Source: Candidatus Methanophagales archaeon
GTDB taxonomy: Archaea; Halobacteriota; Syntropharchaeia; Alkanophagales; Methanospirareceae
NCBI GenBank assembly: GCA_029241965.1
Contig: JAPWVK010000114.1
Location: 1-33,743, forward strand
Length of the DNA stretch: 33,743 nt
Direction: 5' to 3'
The notes beneath the pieces were generated by a model. The model had not been told where the DNA came from. It worked only from the letters and a program-made list of their open reading frames with translations, and made no database searches. Each line of letters begins with the position of its first letter. Within the stretch, counting starts at the first letter, position 1. The position numbers and the translations under genes were made by a program. This document shows positions 8,642 through 18,372 of this stretch, one piece after another.

Positions 8642-9085
8642 TCACGGCTCCAACAGCTCAAACCCCAACTGCTCGTCAAAAACACGACATGCACTCGAAT
8701 CAACCAACTCAATAAGAACAACCTCCAGAAGATGCCACACCTTCACACCCCTGCGCACACAACCAGTTACCGTAGACTCTTCCCGACCACAAGCAATATG
8801 CATATGCAAAACAGGCTTACGATCCTTATCCGGAAATATAGTCCCGACACCTGCTATTTCACGAACATCGCTTAAGATATGCTCCATCGGCGTAATAGAC
8901 TCACTTCTACCTTGCTCCGGCCCAACGACCAGCTTACTTCCTTCATCGGCACCACCAATTGCTATCAACGCAGCAGCTTCAATCGAGTGCATACGCGCAA
9001 ATTCTTCTATCTCTTCATGAATAATATCGCCGTCTTCGAGCCGTATAACAAATGTCCGTCCTTGCTTCGCTTCTGAATATTTCAT
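8642..9085 (-). CDS. PPC/DUF296 domain putative DNA-binding protein
   Basis: RTFVIRLEDGDIIHEEIEEFARMHSIEAAALIAIGGADEGSKLVVGP...LHMHIACGREESTVTGCVRRGVKVWHLLEVVLIEL. Confidence 0.85.
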   Translation of the reverse strand: MKYSEAKQGRTFVIRLEDGDIIHEEIEEFARMHSIEAAALIAIGGADEGSKLVVGPEQGRSESITPMEHILSDVREIAGVGTIFPDKDRKPVLHMHIACGREESTVTGCVRRGVKVWHLLEVVLIELVDSSACRVFDEQLGFELLEP

Positions 9086-9301
9086 TTGTTTTCTGCTACC
9101 CTCACCATATTCTTAATTTTACATATAAGTATATCTCTTGGTGTTTTTACAAATCCACACCTTTTGCAACAGCTTCTTTTATTGCCTCAAAGCACTCAAT
9201 AGATAAAAAGCATACATTTGTATGGAATTGCTCCATGTGTGTTCGGTTAAGTAATTATGGCCACAAAACCAAAAGAAAAGACATACAAAAAGTATTTTAG
9301 G

Positions 9302-9428
9302 GACACGGATTAACGTAGATTAAAGCAGATGGAAATTACAAACTTCTAATTACTTTTGGTCGCTCTGTTCTGTGACGGTAAAACGTCGTATGAAAGACAA
9401 AAAAGATAAATCTGTGTAAACCTGTGTC
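9302..9428. repeat. Palindromic-ended repeat element
   Basis: gacacggattaacgtagatt ... aaatctgtgtaaacctgtgtc, approximate inverted repeat ends. Confidence 0.6.
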
Positions 9429-9565
9429 GGAAATACGTTATTATGTTATTTTATGAGTCATTATTTATGTTGAGTCGTATTTAACCGAACTCCTATGGGA
9501 ATTGCTCAATATCATATGGGCAAAAATACCCAAGAAAGCATAATATTCAACTAAAATTGATTATT

Positions 9566-9631
9566 GACACAGATTAACGCGGATTAACGCAGAAGAAGTC
9601 AAATCTGTGTAAATCCGTGTAAATCTGTGTC
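9566..9631. repeat. Near-palindromic 66-bp element with about 10-bp periodicity
   Basis: gacacagattaacgcggattaacgcagaagaagtcaaatctgtgtaaatccgtgtaaatctgtgtc; right arm reverse complement gacacagatttacacggatttacacagattt. Confidence 0.8.
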
Positions 9632-9669
9632 CCAAATAGATAGAAGTTGTACTTTATATACAATTAAAA

Positions 9670-9853
9670 ACCATGAGATTCCACAAGATTAACACAACAC
9701 TTTTTCTTTTTCACAAAAAGAAAACCTGTGCTAAAAGAAAAACGTAAATAAATCCTGTTGGTAAAGATTTCCTTTCAGCATTGCTAATGCAATGGAACAG
9801 CGAATCTGTTCAAAGAAAAGGTTTCTCGTGGAAATCTGTGTAATCTTGTGGTT
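9670..9853. repeat. Dispersed MITE-like element, copy 2
   Basis: accatgagattccacaagattaacacaac ... tttctcgtggaaatctgtgtaatcttgtggtt; shares internal cctgtgctaaaaga..aaa...ttggtaaag.tttccttt with 23749-23861. Confidence 0.7.
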
Positions 9854-9896
9854 AGCTAAACAATTACTTAGATTTTTTCACTCTTTAATATGCAGA

Positions 9897-10889
9897 TCAC
9901 ACCACATACCATCGCGATGACCATACCAGTACCCGTATCTTATCAATGTTCTGCTTTTCTATCTTTGCTTTTGGTTCTATGCTCCGGATAATCACCGGGA
10001 ATGGACTCCCTTGTGTAATCTCCTTAATCAGGCTAAGTTCACCGCTTGCAACCACCAATTTGAGTTCGTTCGTATAATCGCCCACCAAAGCCTTGAATAC
10101 ACCCCTAACCTTCTCGCCGTGATGCCTGATATCCTCATCACGAAGCCGTTCGAATCTACGCTGGCTCATTCCACCTTTTGTATGCTTCTCTTTCACGCTG
10201 CTGCGGACTGTCTTGTAATCAATAATCGCTTCTCGATCCGATACCACGATAAAGGTCTCCCCGGCGTGCGCCAATACGATACAAATACTACGGTAAAAAT
10301 CCAGTAGTTCTTGCACCTGCCTGGTATCAAAGCTATAATCGAGTTTCCAGTTGGATTCACGTATCGGAAACGGTGGCGACAAAACCAGCGAATCCCGACC
10401 CATCCTTTTCATATCATAGAAGAGCACCATACCGGTCGGTGATTTGATCTTAGCCATCGCGTATTTGACCGTTTTGTCGAGGTCCATCGTCCGTTCCAGT
10501 TCATCCAGATCGCTGATTGTTTCGTCCGGGCGTAGATATGCCGTGAGAAGGTCTTCATTCCTCGACCTGACAGAGCCTATTTGATAAATCAAGTCAGAAG
10601 TTCGCGCATTCGTTAACGTTATAGTTTTTTTGCCGCTTAATTCATCAGCACTTTGCTCCTTCTGATTCGGGTTTTTACGCTCCCGTTCGATAGCTTTTAT
10701 CTTATTCTCCGCTTTCTTCAATGCCAGGTCTGTCTCCTGTTTTTCTGATACCGCTTTTTTTGCTCGCACCGTCTGTTTCGATAAGCGTTCTGCCAAAGAT
10801 TTGTTCTCATATTCAAGCTCGTTTATACGTGTTTGCAATCGCTCAATCTGTAATTCCTGCTCTTTCCGTTTGAACAACCCACCGAACAT
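9897..10889 (-). CDS. Vms1/VLRF1-like (eRF1-fold) release factor with N-terminal coiled coil
   Basis: HTKGGMSQRRFERLRDEDIRHHGEKV resembles the catalytic-loop signature of archaeal VLRF1 proteins; N-terminal leucine/charged coiled coil. Confidence 0.65.
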   Translation of the reverse strand: MFGGLFKRKEQELQIERLQTRINELEYENKSLAERLSKQTVRAKKAVSEKQETDLALKKAENKIKAIERERKNPNQKEQSADELSGKKTITLTNARTSDLIYQIGSVRSRNEDLLTAYLRPDETISDLDELERTMDLDKTVKYAMAKIKSPTGMVLFYDMKRMGRDSLVLSPPFPIRESNWKLDYSFDTRQVQELLDFYRSICIVLAHAGETFIVVSDREAIIDYKTVRSSVKEKHTKGGMSQRRFERLRDEDIRHHGEKVRGVFKALVGDYTNELKLVVASGELSLIKEITQGSPFPVIIRSIEPKAKIEKQNIDKIRVLVWSSRWYVV

Positions 10890-10892
10890 TTT

Positions 10893-11951
10893 TCAGCGCT
10901 CTCTTACAATGCACTCTTCTAAAAGACTGTGAATCAACAAATCATTCTCCTCATCCGTCCTCACCGAGAACCTTACATGAGAAGGCAGCCCAAAGGAAGT
11001 GCAGTCCCGTACCACAACTCCATGCTGCAAAAGCTCCAGCTTCTTCTTGCTCGCATCGCCCACATCAAGAATATATAAATTCGCATCCGAATGTATGACA
11101 AACTCATTCTCTATAAGTTCCTTACTCCGTTCTATCTTCTCCATCGTCGCTTTCAGAAAAACGTCACCTTCCGCCCCCATTACCGCCGTACCTATACTAT
11201 CAGCAAACACACTCACACTCCAGGGTGCTTTTATCTTCCGCAGTGTCCTTATAACCCCCTCCGAGCCGATGGCATAGCCTATTCTCACGCCCGGTATCGC
11301 GAATGATTTCGTTAATGACCGTAAGATGAGCAAATTCTGTGTAGATGATATACAACTGTGCGAAGAGAAAGCAGCTCTTACAAAATCCACATACGCTTCG
11401 TCAAGCACCAATAAAGCATCTATTCGTTCCGCTGCTTCTATTAGATGCCCCAATTCATCTTTACCGAGATATTGCCCCGTTGGATTATTCGGGTTGCAAA
11501 GAAATACCACATCTTCTGGCTGCATCTCATCTACTATCAGCTCTGGCTTGATTCGCAGTCCTGGCATTTCTATGCGCTTGACCTCGGCGCCTATCACCCT
11601 CGCTGCTATTTCGTATTCGCCATAAGTATGTTTCAGCATCAATACACGAGTTTTCGCAAATGAGTATGCCACGAGCTGTATGAGTTCCGAAACGCCCGCT
11701 CCTACCAGTACTTCCTCTTCTTGACATCCAATTTTTTTCGATATTTTCGCTCTTAACTCGCTGCATTCGTTATCCGGGTACCTGCCCAGTCCTCCTATCG
11801 CCGCCTTTATCGCATCAAAGACGAAATCCGGTGGCCCATAAGGGTTTAAATTTGTACTGAAGTCTAATATCTTGCCCTTCGCCACCTGTTCCCGTTTTCC
11901 ACCATGCTCACAAACGCTTAGACTATATAGCTGAGCTCTTGGTTTTACCAA
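10893..11951 (-). CDS. PLP-dependent aminotransferase fold I, CobD/HisC-like (threonine-phosphate decarboxylase or histidinol-phosphate aminotransferase)
   Basis: EHGG...ILDFSTNLNPYGPP, CNPNNPTG, LLVLDEAYVDF, LRSLTKSFAIPGVRIGY. Confidence 0.85.
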   Translation of the reverse strand: MVKPRAQLYSLSVCEHGGKREQVAKGKILDFSTNLNPYGPPDFVFDAIKAAIGGLGRYPDNECSELRAKISKKIGCQEEEVLVGAGVSELIQLVAYSFAKTRVLMLKHTYGEYEIAARVIGAEVKRIEMPGLRIKPELIVDEMQPEDVVFLCNPNNPTGQYLGKDELGHLIEAAERIDALLVLDEAYVDFVRAAFSSHSCISSTQNLLILRSLTKSFAIPGVRIGYAIGSEGVIRTLRKIKAPWSVSVFADSIGTAVMGAEGDVFLKATMEKIERSKELIENEFVIHSDANLYILDVGDASKKKLELLQHGVVVRDCTSFGLPSHVRFSVRTDEENDLLIHSLLEECIVRER

Positions 11952-12066
11952 TTTTGTCCCCTGATTTTCTGTATTTGATGGTATGTTTACGTCCGTCTCT
12001 ATAAAAGGTTAGAGCAGGAAAAAGGAATACCCCTGAGTTGGTCCGCATAAAACGTTTTAGCCACTG

Positions 12067-12084
12067 TTTTTACCGCGGGTAAAA
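12067..12084. promoter_or_regulatory. Short perfect hairpin/operator-like palindrome upstream of the aminotransferase gene
   Basis: TTTTACC-GCG-GGTAAAA at 12068-12084; function unknown. Confidence 0.3.
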
Positions 12085-12145
12085 GGGCCGTGTAAGAACC
12101 GATGTAATCTTATTGTCACAAAAAAGAACTAATCAACTACGAGTT

Positions 12146-12604
12146 TTACAGATACCCGGACACGTCTTCTATTATCCTCTCACAATAAAAGCACCTGAAC
12201 TTTGGTGGGTTCTCGCTTACCGTTAGGAATTTAGATATAACCGGCTCCCTTTTCGCATTGGATATACAATTAGGATTTGCACAGCGTATAAAGCCCTCTA
12301 TTGACCCGGGCAGGTAAACCTTATGCTTTGCTATTACTTCGGAATTACGTATTATGTTTATCGTTGCGTTTGGCGCGATCAATGCGATTTTATCCACTTC
12401 TTCTGACTTAAGCTCCAGATCTTCCACTTTCACTATGTCCTTCCTGCCCATCATCTTGCTCTGCACGTTCATCACCACGCTTAAAATCGCGTCCGTCTTT
12501 GTGGTTATCCCCAGTATTCGCAGCACGTTCAGTGCCTGCCCCGCGGTAATATGGTCAATAACAGTCCCGTTTGTGATCGGCACTACCTTTAATTCTTTTT
12601 TCAT
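12146..12604 (-). CDS. pyrI: Aspartate carbamoyltransferase regulatory subunit
   Basis: [31 protein letters not shown]...[15 protein letters not shown]...[10 protein letters not shown]. Confidence 0.95.
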   Translation of the reverse strand: MKKELKVVPITNGTVIDHITAGQALNVLRILGITTKTDAILSVVMNVQSKMMGRKDIVKVEDLELKSEEVDKIALIAPNATINIIRNSEVIAKHKVYLPGSIEGFIRCANPNCISNAKREPVISKFLTVSENPPKFRCFYCERIIEDVSGYL

Positions 12605-12613
12605 TTAATTTTA

Positions 12614-12687
12614 TGGGGCCGCCGAGATTTGAACTCGGGACAACTCGGTCTTCAGCCGAGCGCTCTCCCAGTCTGAGCTACGGCCCC
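12614..12687 (-). tRNA. tRNA-Phe (GAA)
   Basis: Minus strand GGGGCCGTAGCTCAGACTGGGAGAGCGCTCGGCTGAAGACCGAGTTGTCCCGAGTTCAAATCTCGGCGGCCCCA; all four stems pair, anticodon loop CTGAAGA. Confidence 0.97.
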
Positions 12688-12735
12688 TCTCTTAATAATA
12701 ATATCGCCACAGTTATTATATTTCTTTATTGTAAA

Positions 12736-14133
12736 ATGGAAGAAGAGATAAAAAAAGCAATTGATTTTGTGGTATCGAAGAATGCAAGATATGCGGATAT
12801 TCGCATGGAAAAAGGTTACGCAACAGTTATCGAGCTAAGAGACGGCATCTTTCGAGAGATGAGCTATGGTATAGCACAGGGACTGGGAGTTAGAGTGCTG
12901 TATAATAACTCCTGGGGCTTCTCTTCCTCAAATGAATTATCAAATCTGAAAGACACGTTTGAAGATGCCCTGAAGATAGGACGGGCGTTATCGTTATCCG
13001 AGGCAAAGACAGAAACCATAAAAATCGCAGATGCTACCGCAAGAAGCGATCATTTCACGCTAAAGCCAAAGATAAACCCTGCGGATGTCAGCATAGACGA
13101 GAAGAAAGAAATCGTCAAAGCTGCGTACAAAGCGGCAAAAGAACATTCGCCACTCATAAAAAGCGTTTCTATCCTGTATTTAGATGGTTATGAAGAGAAG
13201 ATATACGCTAATTCCGATGGTAGTTATATCGTGATGAATACGCCGGCGGTTTTTATGCGTGTGCATACTGTAGCGAAGAAAGGAGACGTTTTACAAGAGG
13301 GTAGAGAAAGTATAGGTGCCGTGGCGGGTTTTGAGATCATAGAAGATGAGAATCCAGAGGTTATGGGTCAGAAGGCTGCGGATAAGGCTATTAGATTGCT
13401 TGATGCCGAGCTACCGCCTGCTGGTGAGTTACCGGTGATAATGGACCCGAAACTTACGGGTGTATTCATGCACGAAGCGCTGGGTCATGCAGCCGAAGCC
13501 GACCATGTCCTTTATGGCGAATCAATATTACGTGGGAAGTTGGACGAGGAGATAGCTTACACAGGTTTGACGGTCGCAGACGATCCGACCATCGAGAACT
13601 CACATGGATATTATAAATATGACGATGAAGGTATGCGGTCAGAGAGGACAGAACTGATAAAAGACGGCATATTGATCTCTTATCTACATACCCGTGAGAC
13701 TGCGGGCAGATTGGATGCAACACCAACGTCGAATGCACGAGCTTCTGATTATTCTGATATTCCCATAGTCAGGATGAGCAATACGGTAATTGAGGAAGGC
13801 GACAGTAATTTTAATGATATGCTGGAGGGGATTTCGTATGGTATCTATGCAAAAGGTATGCGAGGCGGTCAGGTAGATACGATAAGGGGCGAATTTCAGT
13901 TCAGTGCGGAAGAGGCATTCCTGATAGAAAAAGGCACACTTACGAAGAGTTTGAAAAACGTATCGCTATCCGGTGGAACCCTGGATGTACTGAAGAACAT
14001 AGATGCCGTGGGAAATGATAAATCACGAGGGTCTATAGGTTTCTGTGGTAAAGATGGCCAGGAAGTACCCGTATCTGAATATGCACCACATGTACGCGTG
14101 AAGAAGATATTGGTGGGTGGAGCTTCTGCTTAA
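12736..14133 (+). CDS. tldD: TldD-family metalloprotease
   Basis: HEALGHAAEAD (HExxxH), SYLHTRETAGRLDATPTSNARASDYSDIPIVRMSNT; ORF-track start at 12613 overlaps the tRNA, real ATG at 12736. Confidence 0.93.
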   Translation: MEEEIKKAIDFVVSKNARYADIRMEKGYATVIELRDGIFREMSYGIAQGLGVRVLYNNSWGFSSSNELSNLKDTFEDALKIGRALSLSEAKTETIKIADATARSDHFTLKPKINPADVSIDEKKEIVKAAYKAAKEHSPLIKSVSILYLDGYEEKIYANSDGSYIVMNTPAVFMRVHTVAKKGDVLQEGRESIGAVAGFEIIEDENPEVMGQKAADKAIRLLDAELPPAGELPVIMDPKLTGVFMHEALGHAAEADHVLYGESILRGKLDEEIAYTGLTVADDPTIENSHGYYKYDDEGMRSERTELIKDGILISYLHTRETAGRLDATPTSNARASDYSDIPIVRMSNTVIEEGDSNFNDMLEGISYGIYAKGMRGGQVDTIRGEFQFSAEEAFLIEKGTLTKSLKNVSLSGGTLDVLKNIDAVGNDKSRGSIGFCGKDGQEVPVSEYAPHVRVKKILVGGASA

Positions 14134-15680
14134 GCTTTCTCCTTCACATAAATCATATCCCCTTCCTTCAGCTTGCTGAGGAAAGACAACATGGAAGGAG
14201 TGAGAGAAGAAAGCGAAAGAACAATGTTTGCACCGTCAAATGTCTCACCCGTGGGCCCATATGCTTCGCTATCGTCCAATCGGATGCCCATCAGTCCTCG
14301 GTTTGACCTAGACATGTTCGTGACCCCGAAAGAGCCCTTTTTCACCACACCTTTTGGTAAGTTCTCGGGCACTAGTGTCCCCGCTTCCCCTTCATTGCCC
14401 TTAAACAGCACCATCATCCCGGGAGCACTGAAATGTACCTTCAAATTACCTATTGGTCGGTGTATCAGACCTGTAAGCTTCTTGAAATACCATACGGTCT
14501 TAGGCGCCTCTTCGTAAAATAATTCCACCTCGAACACACCTTCTGCATCAACACCCACTGTTCTTACTGTGCCTCTATCTATAATCTCCATTGTCAATGC
14601 TGGCATCTGATCCACGACAATTGCATCGTCACTCTCGTTACCTTCCCTTACCTGCTCGATATCCGCCTGTGCGAAAAACGCCTCCGCTTCTTTTTGTGTC
14701 TGCCCTACCACCATCATCCACTTCGGCTCTGTTATCGCGTAAATCTTATCCCCCTTCTGTGCATAATCTATCAATTCGCCACCCTGTACTATCTCTCCAA
14801 ACACATTATGAGAAGGATTGGGCAGTCTGCTTTCCTTATATAAATATACTTTCCCTTTCTCCGCCCCCGTACTCCGCGCGGATAGGTGATATTTCGACCT
14901 GTATTGAATGCTCTCAACGGGCAAACTAAGCTGTTCTAACTCTTTCGATGCCACATATGTATGTGCTATGTCGTCCACGCTAAAAACGCCTTTGCTCGTT
15001 AGCGAAAAGAAGTGTTCACTCGACATCGGTGCATCGCGAAAGAGGTTTATCAGTGCATACGTGAATATCTCCTGTCCTTCATCTATTTCAGTATTTAAAT
15101 CCGCAGTGTCAAACCCCACTCGCTCCGCCTTTGTTACAATAGGATGTATCCCCTCTATTTGATCGCCCTCCTGTAAATCCACGATAATGCTTCGCCCTCT
15201 CGTCAACCTGCCTATCACGGCATCGGCACCAGTACCATAAGCAGCTTCATGCTCTCGTTTGCTTATCATAAGGTACGTCAGGCCAGGATCAAAGCCGCCA
15301 AAGCCTACGAATACATCCCACTTCTTGTAACTCTGCACTCCTTTTTCCACGGCTAAATCCGTGGCTATTGGTCCAATAGCGGTTATATCCTCTGTCTTCC
15401 ATGCTACCATCCCACCGCCATTGTGAAACCGGCCATAATCTTTAAGGAATGCAGACAATGCGGGACTCTCAACTTCTGCGCCTTCTTCTCTAACAATCTT
15501 TATCCTCGCTTCTCCCTGTTCTGCAGTTATAGCAAATTCATTTTTTAACTCCAATTGCGCTTTCTCTGATACAACCGCGGTTATACAACCCTGCCGGTAT
15601 TCTCCGTTTAGCTCTTTTATGATGTCGCCTAAGCTCTTACTTATGACTTCTTGAACATCGCCATTAAATTTGATCTGCAT
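14130..15680 (-). CDS. Methanogenesis marker protein 3 (UPF0288)
   Basis: FGGFDPGLTYLMISKREHEAAYGTGADAVIGRLTRGRSI...FFSLTSKGVFSVDDIAHTYVA...; MKKGSFGVTNMSRSNRGLMGIRL-type C-terminus. Confidence 0.85.
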   Translation of the reverse strand: MQIKFNGDVQEVISKSLGDIIKELNGEYRQGCITAVVSEKAQLELKNEFAITAEQGEARIKIVREEGAEVESPALSAFLKDYGRFHNGGGMVAWKTEDITAIGPIATDLAVEKGVQSYKKWDVFVGFGGFDPGLTYLMISKREHEAAYGTGADAVIGRLTRGRSIIVDLQEGDQIEGIHPIVTKAERVGFDTADLNTEIDEGQEIFTYALINLFRDAPMSSEHFFSLTSKGVFSVDDIAHTYVASKELEQLSLPVESIQYRSKYHLSARSTGAEKGKVYLYKESRLPNPSHNVFGEIVQGGELIDYAQKGDKIYAITEPKWMMVVGQTQKEAEAFFAQADIEQVREGNESDDAIVVDQMPALTMEIIDRGTVRTVGVDAEGVFEVELFYEEAPKTVWYFKKLTGLIHRPIGNLKVHFSAPGMMVLFKGNEGEAGTLVPENLPKGVVKKGSFGVTNMSRSNRGLMGIRLDDSEAYGPTGETFDGANIVLSLSSLTPSMLSFLSKLKEGDMIYVKEKA

Positions 15681-15874
15681 AATAACATTTTTAATGAAGG
15701 GGAGTTTTTAAAGTTTTTCTTTTTTGTTTAGGAACAATAAGATTTAGGGGTATGAATATCGAAGTAGAAGAATTAGAGAGGCAGTTCTTTTTGGGGGATG
15801 GTGCAGAGATAGCGATAAGCTTGTATGGAGAAGGCGTGAAGAGCGGGGATGGCTCGTATCAAAGGTGAAAATAA

Positions 15875-16615
15875 GTGATGGAAGTAAAACTGCTTAGAGT
15901 AACAGAAGAAGGGCGGGATTTGGTCGCCGAAGCTGCGCGGATAAGCGGAGTGCCCTCGACACAAGGCGCCAATGAAATAGTTGAGTTAATCACGTATAAC
16001 GACTATTCATCGGCGCTTGAGCATATCTACTTCACTTTTGATATTGCGAAGATAAGCGTTGCGTTGAGCAGGGAACTATTAGAGCACCGGATAGCCAGCC
16101 ACACCGCGAGGAGCACGAGGTACATGGAAGAAAAGGGGTTTGATTACTATCACCCCCGAGAGTTAGAGCGAAGTGGAAAAGAGGAAGCGGCGAAAATATA
16201 TCGTGATGCGATGAAAAGCGCCAATGAATCATACACGAAACTGAGAGAACTCGGGATTGCGCGAGAAGAAGCGAGATATGTCTTACCGATGGCGTTGCAT
16301 ACGCATTATGTGGTAACGATGAACGTTCGCAGTTTGATAAACTTCTTCATGCTTCGGCTTTGCGTAAGGGCGTCACCGGAAATGAGAGCGCTTGCAATGC
16401 GTATGTACAAAATATGCATGGGAGAATATCCCAGCATCTTCTCGAAGATATGGTGTCGAGGCTACACGTTGGGTGTGTGCCCTGAGAATGAAGTTAGACC
16501 CGAAGAATGCCCGTTCAAAAAGGTATTACCGACAAAACGAGAGATAAAAGATAATTTTGAGGAACGAGCAAGGAAAATAATAGAAAAGGAATGTGACCCC
16601 AATTTGGGTTGTTGA
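15875..16615 (+). CDS. thyX: Flavin-dependent thymidylate synthase
   Basis: SRELLEHRIASHTARSTRYM = RHRx7S signature with Glu in first position; NVRSLINFFMLRLC; start GTG 15875 or ATG 15878. Confidence 0.85.
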   Translation: MMEVKLLRVTEEGRDLVAEAARISGVPSTQGANEIVELITYNDYSSALEHIYFTFDIAKISVALSRELLEHRIASHTARSTRYMEEKGFDYYHPRELERSGKEEAAKIYRDAMKSANESYTKLRELGIAREEARYVLPMALHTHYVVTMNVRSLINFFMLRLCVRASPEMRALAMRMYKICMGEYPSIFSKIWCRGYTLGVCPENEVRPEECPFKKVLPTKREIKDNFEERARKIIEKECDPNLGC

Positions 16616-16660
16616 TGGTTTGTTTACGTTCGCATCTATGAAAAAGAATAAAGGGGAGGT

Positions 16661-16774
16661 GTGAAGAGGAGAGTGATAATAAAGCAGTTAGAGGAGGAAC
16701 ACAAAATATCTTTTGCAGAATCAGAAATAGCAACTTTTACGATAAATAAGGGACTACGGGGACTCCATAAATGA
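16661..16774 (+). CDS. Small ORF (37 aa) with strong SD, overlapping start of the glycosyltransferase
   Basis: aggggaggt then GTG: VKRRVIIKQLEEEHKISFAESEIATFTINKGLRGLHK*; TGA overlaps ATG at 16771. Confidence 0.35.
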   Translation: MKRRVIIKQLEEEHKISFAESEIATFTINKGLRGLHK

Positions 16775-18372
16775 GGTTTGAAAAAAATGTTAGGACTCAA
16801 AATCCCGCAACTTTAAAGGATGTAATCAAGAAATATAACGTTCATATCTTCTTGTTCATCTTAGCATGCTTTGTTTATCTACCTATTGAATATACGATAG
16901 AGGGGTGGGACCAATACCAATACTTTTTCGGAGCAAAAAGCATATTACTTGACCATGTATATTTAGTTGATGGAAAGCCACCACAATATCCAATGGGCTG
17001 TGCATTACTTATAGCCCCTTTTCTTTACTTTTTGGGGATAAACGATCAATCTGCGGTTTATCCATGTGCTATTTTGGGCGCTTTAACCGTTGTGGTCCTT
17101 TATATGCTTACTGAATATCTGACTGATAGGCGTGCAGCACTATTTGCATCATTGTTCTTCATAATCTCTTTTCATTGGTTCCTTAGCACGACAATACGGT
17201 CAGGAGTTCCGGCTTTATTCTTCATTTTATTGAGCATTTTTTCAGGGTTAAAATACATAAACACCGGGGGCAAAAAATTCGCTTACTTTTTTTATGCCGC
17301 TGCTGGCTTTGCTTGTTTGTTCCGGTATCCCAGCGCATTGATATTTGTTATTACGTTTTTATACATCGTTTTAACTAAAAGATATGAGATATTCAGAAAT
17401 AGGGAGATATGGCTTGGTGTATTGGTATTTTTCCTGGCAATATTACCTCAACTGATTTACAATCACATCTATTTTGGCAGTGCGATTACTACAGGATATG
17501 GTTTTTCTAAAGCACCTGCGTATGGTGCATCGTATTTCACTACACCAACGTTTCCCTTATTGACGATAGTTCAAAACATAGGACTTATTATATTTGGATT
17601 CGGGACACTAATCTTCCCGTTTTTTGTTTATGGAATGTGGGATTTATTAAAAAGAAAAAATCACGAGAAACTGTGGTTAATTATCTCATGGATAGTCGTG
17701 CCTTTTTTTGTTATCTCTTTTTACTTTTATTATGATCCCCGTCTTTTATATCCTGTTTTACCAGCATTATTAATCACTGCAGGACATGGTTTCTCCAAGA
17801 TATGCACCAAAATTGGTATTGATTCTGCCGATAACAATGGTTCTAATCTGGCAATCAAAAAGGCGTTTGTAGTCTTGATTATTATAATGCTGTTAGTTCC
17901 AACGGCTTTTTTCGGATTCAATAATATTCAAAAGCGGAATGTTAAAGGAGAATTGATGATAGAAACCTCTGAGTGGATACGGGAGAATACTAATGAGAGT
18001 GATCTTATAGTATCTAATACATGGAACATTATAGTTTGTGAATATTACACACAAAGAAAAATACACCCGCTTACACTACCTCATGATATGTTTAAAGAAT
18101 TAATGTCCGCAGAAAACAAAGCCTATCTTGTTATAAATGAAGAGGTAAAGCAACAGGCACAAATGGGGCTGCGTAATCAACAGAGCATAACGGATATGTC
18201 GAACACGATACAATGGCTCAATGAAACATACGGTTTAATTCATTTGAAAACATTTGAGATTGATTCCTCTAATCTTCCCTGGACTTCTAAAATAATATAT
18301 TCTGTTGGAGCCGAAACAAAGCTTTTATTACCATATAAGGAGCGGTGGGACATCTATTTAGTAAAAATATAA
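16771..18372 (+). CDS. GT-C (ArnT/PMT-like, GT39-type) membrane glycosyltransferase
   Basis: Many TM segments; EYTIEGWDQYQYFFGAKSILLDH...PPQYPMGCALLIAPF; C-terminal soluble domain SEWIRENTNESDLIVSN. Confidence 0.8.
   Translation: MRFEKNVRTQNPATLKDVIKKYNVHIFLFILACFVYLPIEYTIEGWDQYQYFFGAKSILLDHVYLVDGKPPQYPMGCALLIAPFLYFLGINDQSAVYPCAILGALTVVVLYMLTEYLTDRRAALFASLFFIISFHWFLSTTIRSGVPALFFILLSIFSGLKYINTGGKKFAYFFYAAAGFACLFRYPSALIFVITFLYIVLTKRYEIFRNREIWLGVLVFFLAILPQLIYNHIYFGSAITTGYGFSKAPAYGASYFTTPTFPLLTIVQNIGLIIFGFGTLIFPFFVYGMWDLLKRKNHEKLWLIISWIVVPFFVISFYFYYDPRLLYPVLPALLITAGHGFSKICTKIGIDSADNNGSNLAIKKAFVVLIIIMLLVPTAFFGFNNIQKRNVKGELMIETSEWIRENTNESDLIVSNTWNIIVCEYYTQRKIHPLTLPHDMFKELMSAENKAYLVINEEVKQQAQMGLRNQQSITDMSNTIQWLNETYGLIHLKTFEIDSSNLPWTSKIIYSVGAETKLLLPYKERWDIYLVKI

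Noticed and set aside
9302-9853. Possible CRISPR array
   Set aside because: Repeats are about 10 bp, inverted and without unique 30-40 bp spacers; no cas genes in the window.
12613-12735. N-terminal 41-codon extension of the TldD ORF (MGPPRFELGTTRSSAERSPS...)
   Set aside because: It is antisense read-through of the tRNA-Phe gene; the real TldD start is 12736.
15752-15868. 38-aa plus-strand ORF upstream of thyX (MNIEVEELERQFFLGDGAEIAISLYGEGVKSGDGSYQR)
   Set aside because: Could be a leader peptide or a truncated gene, but no recognisable family or RBS evidence strong enough to call.
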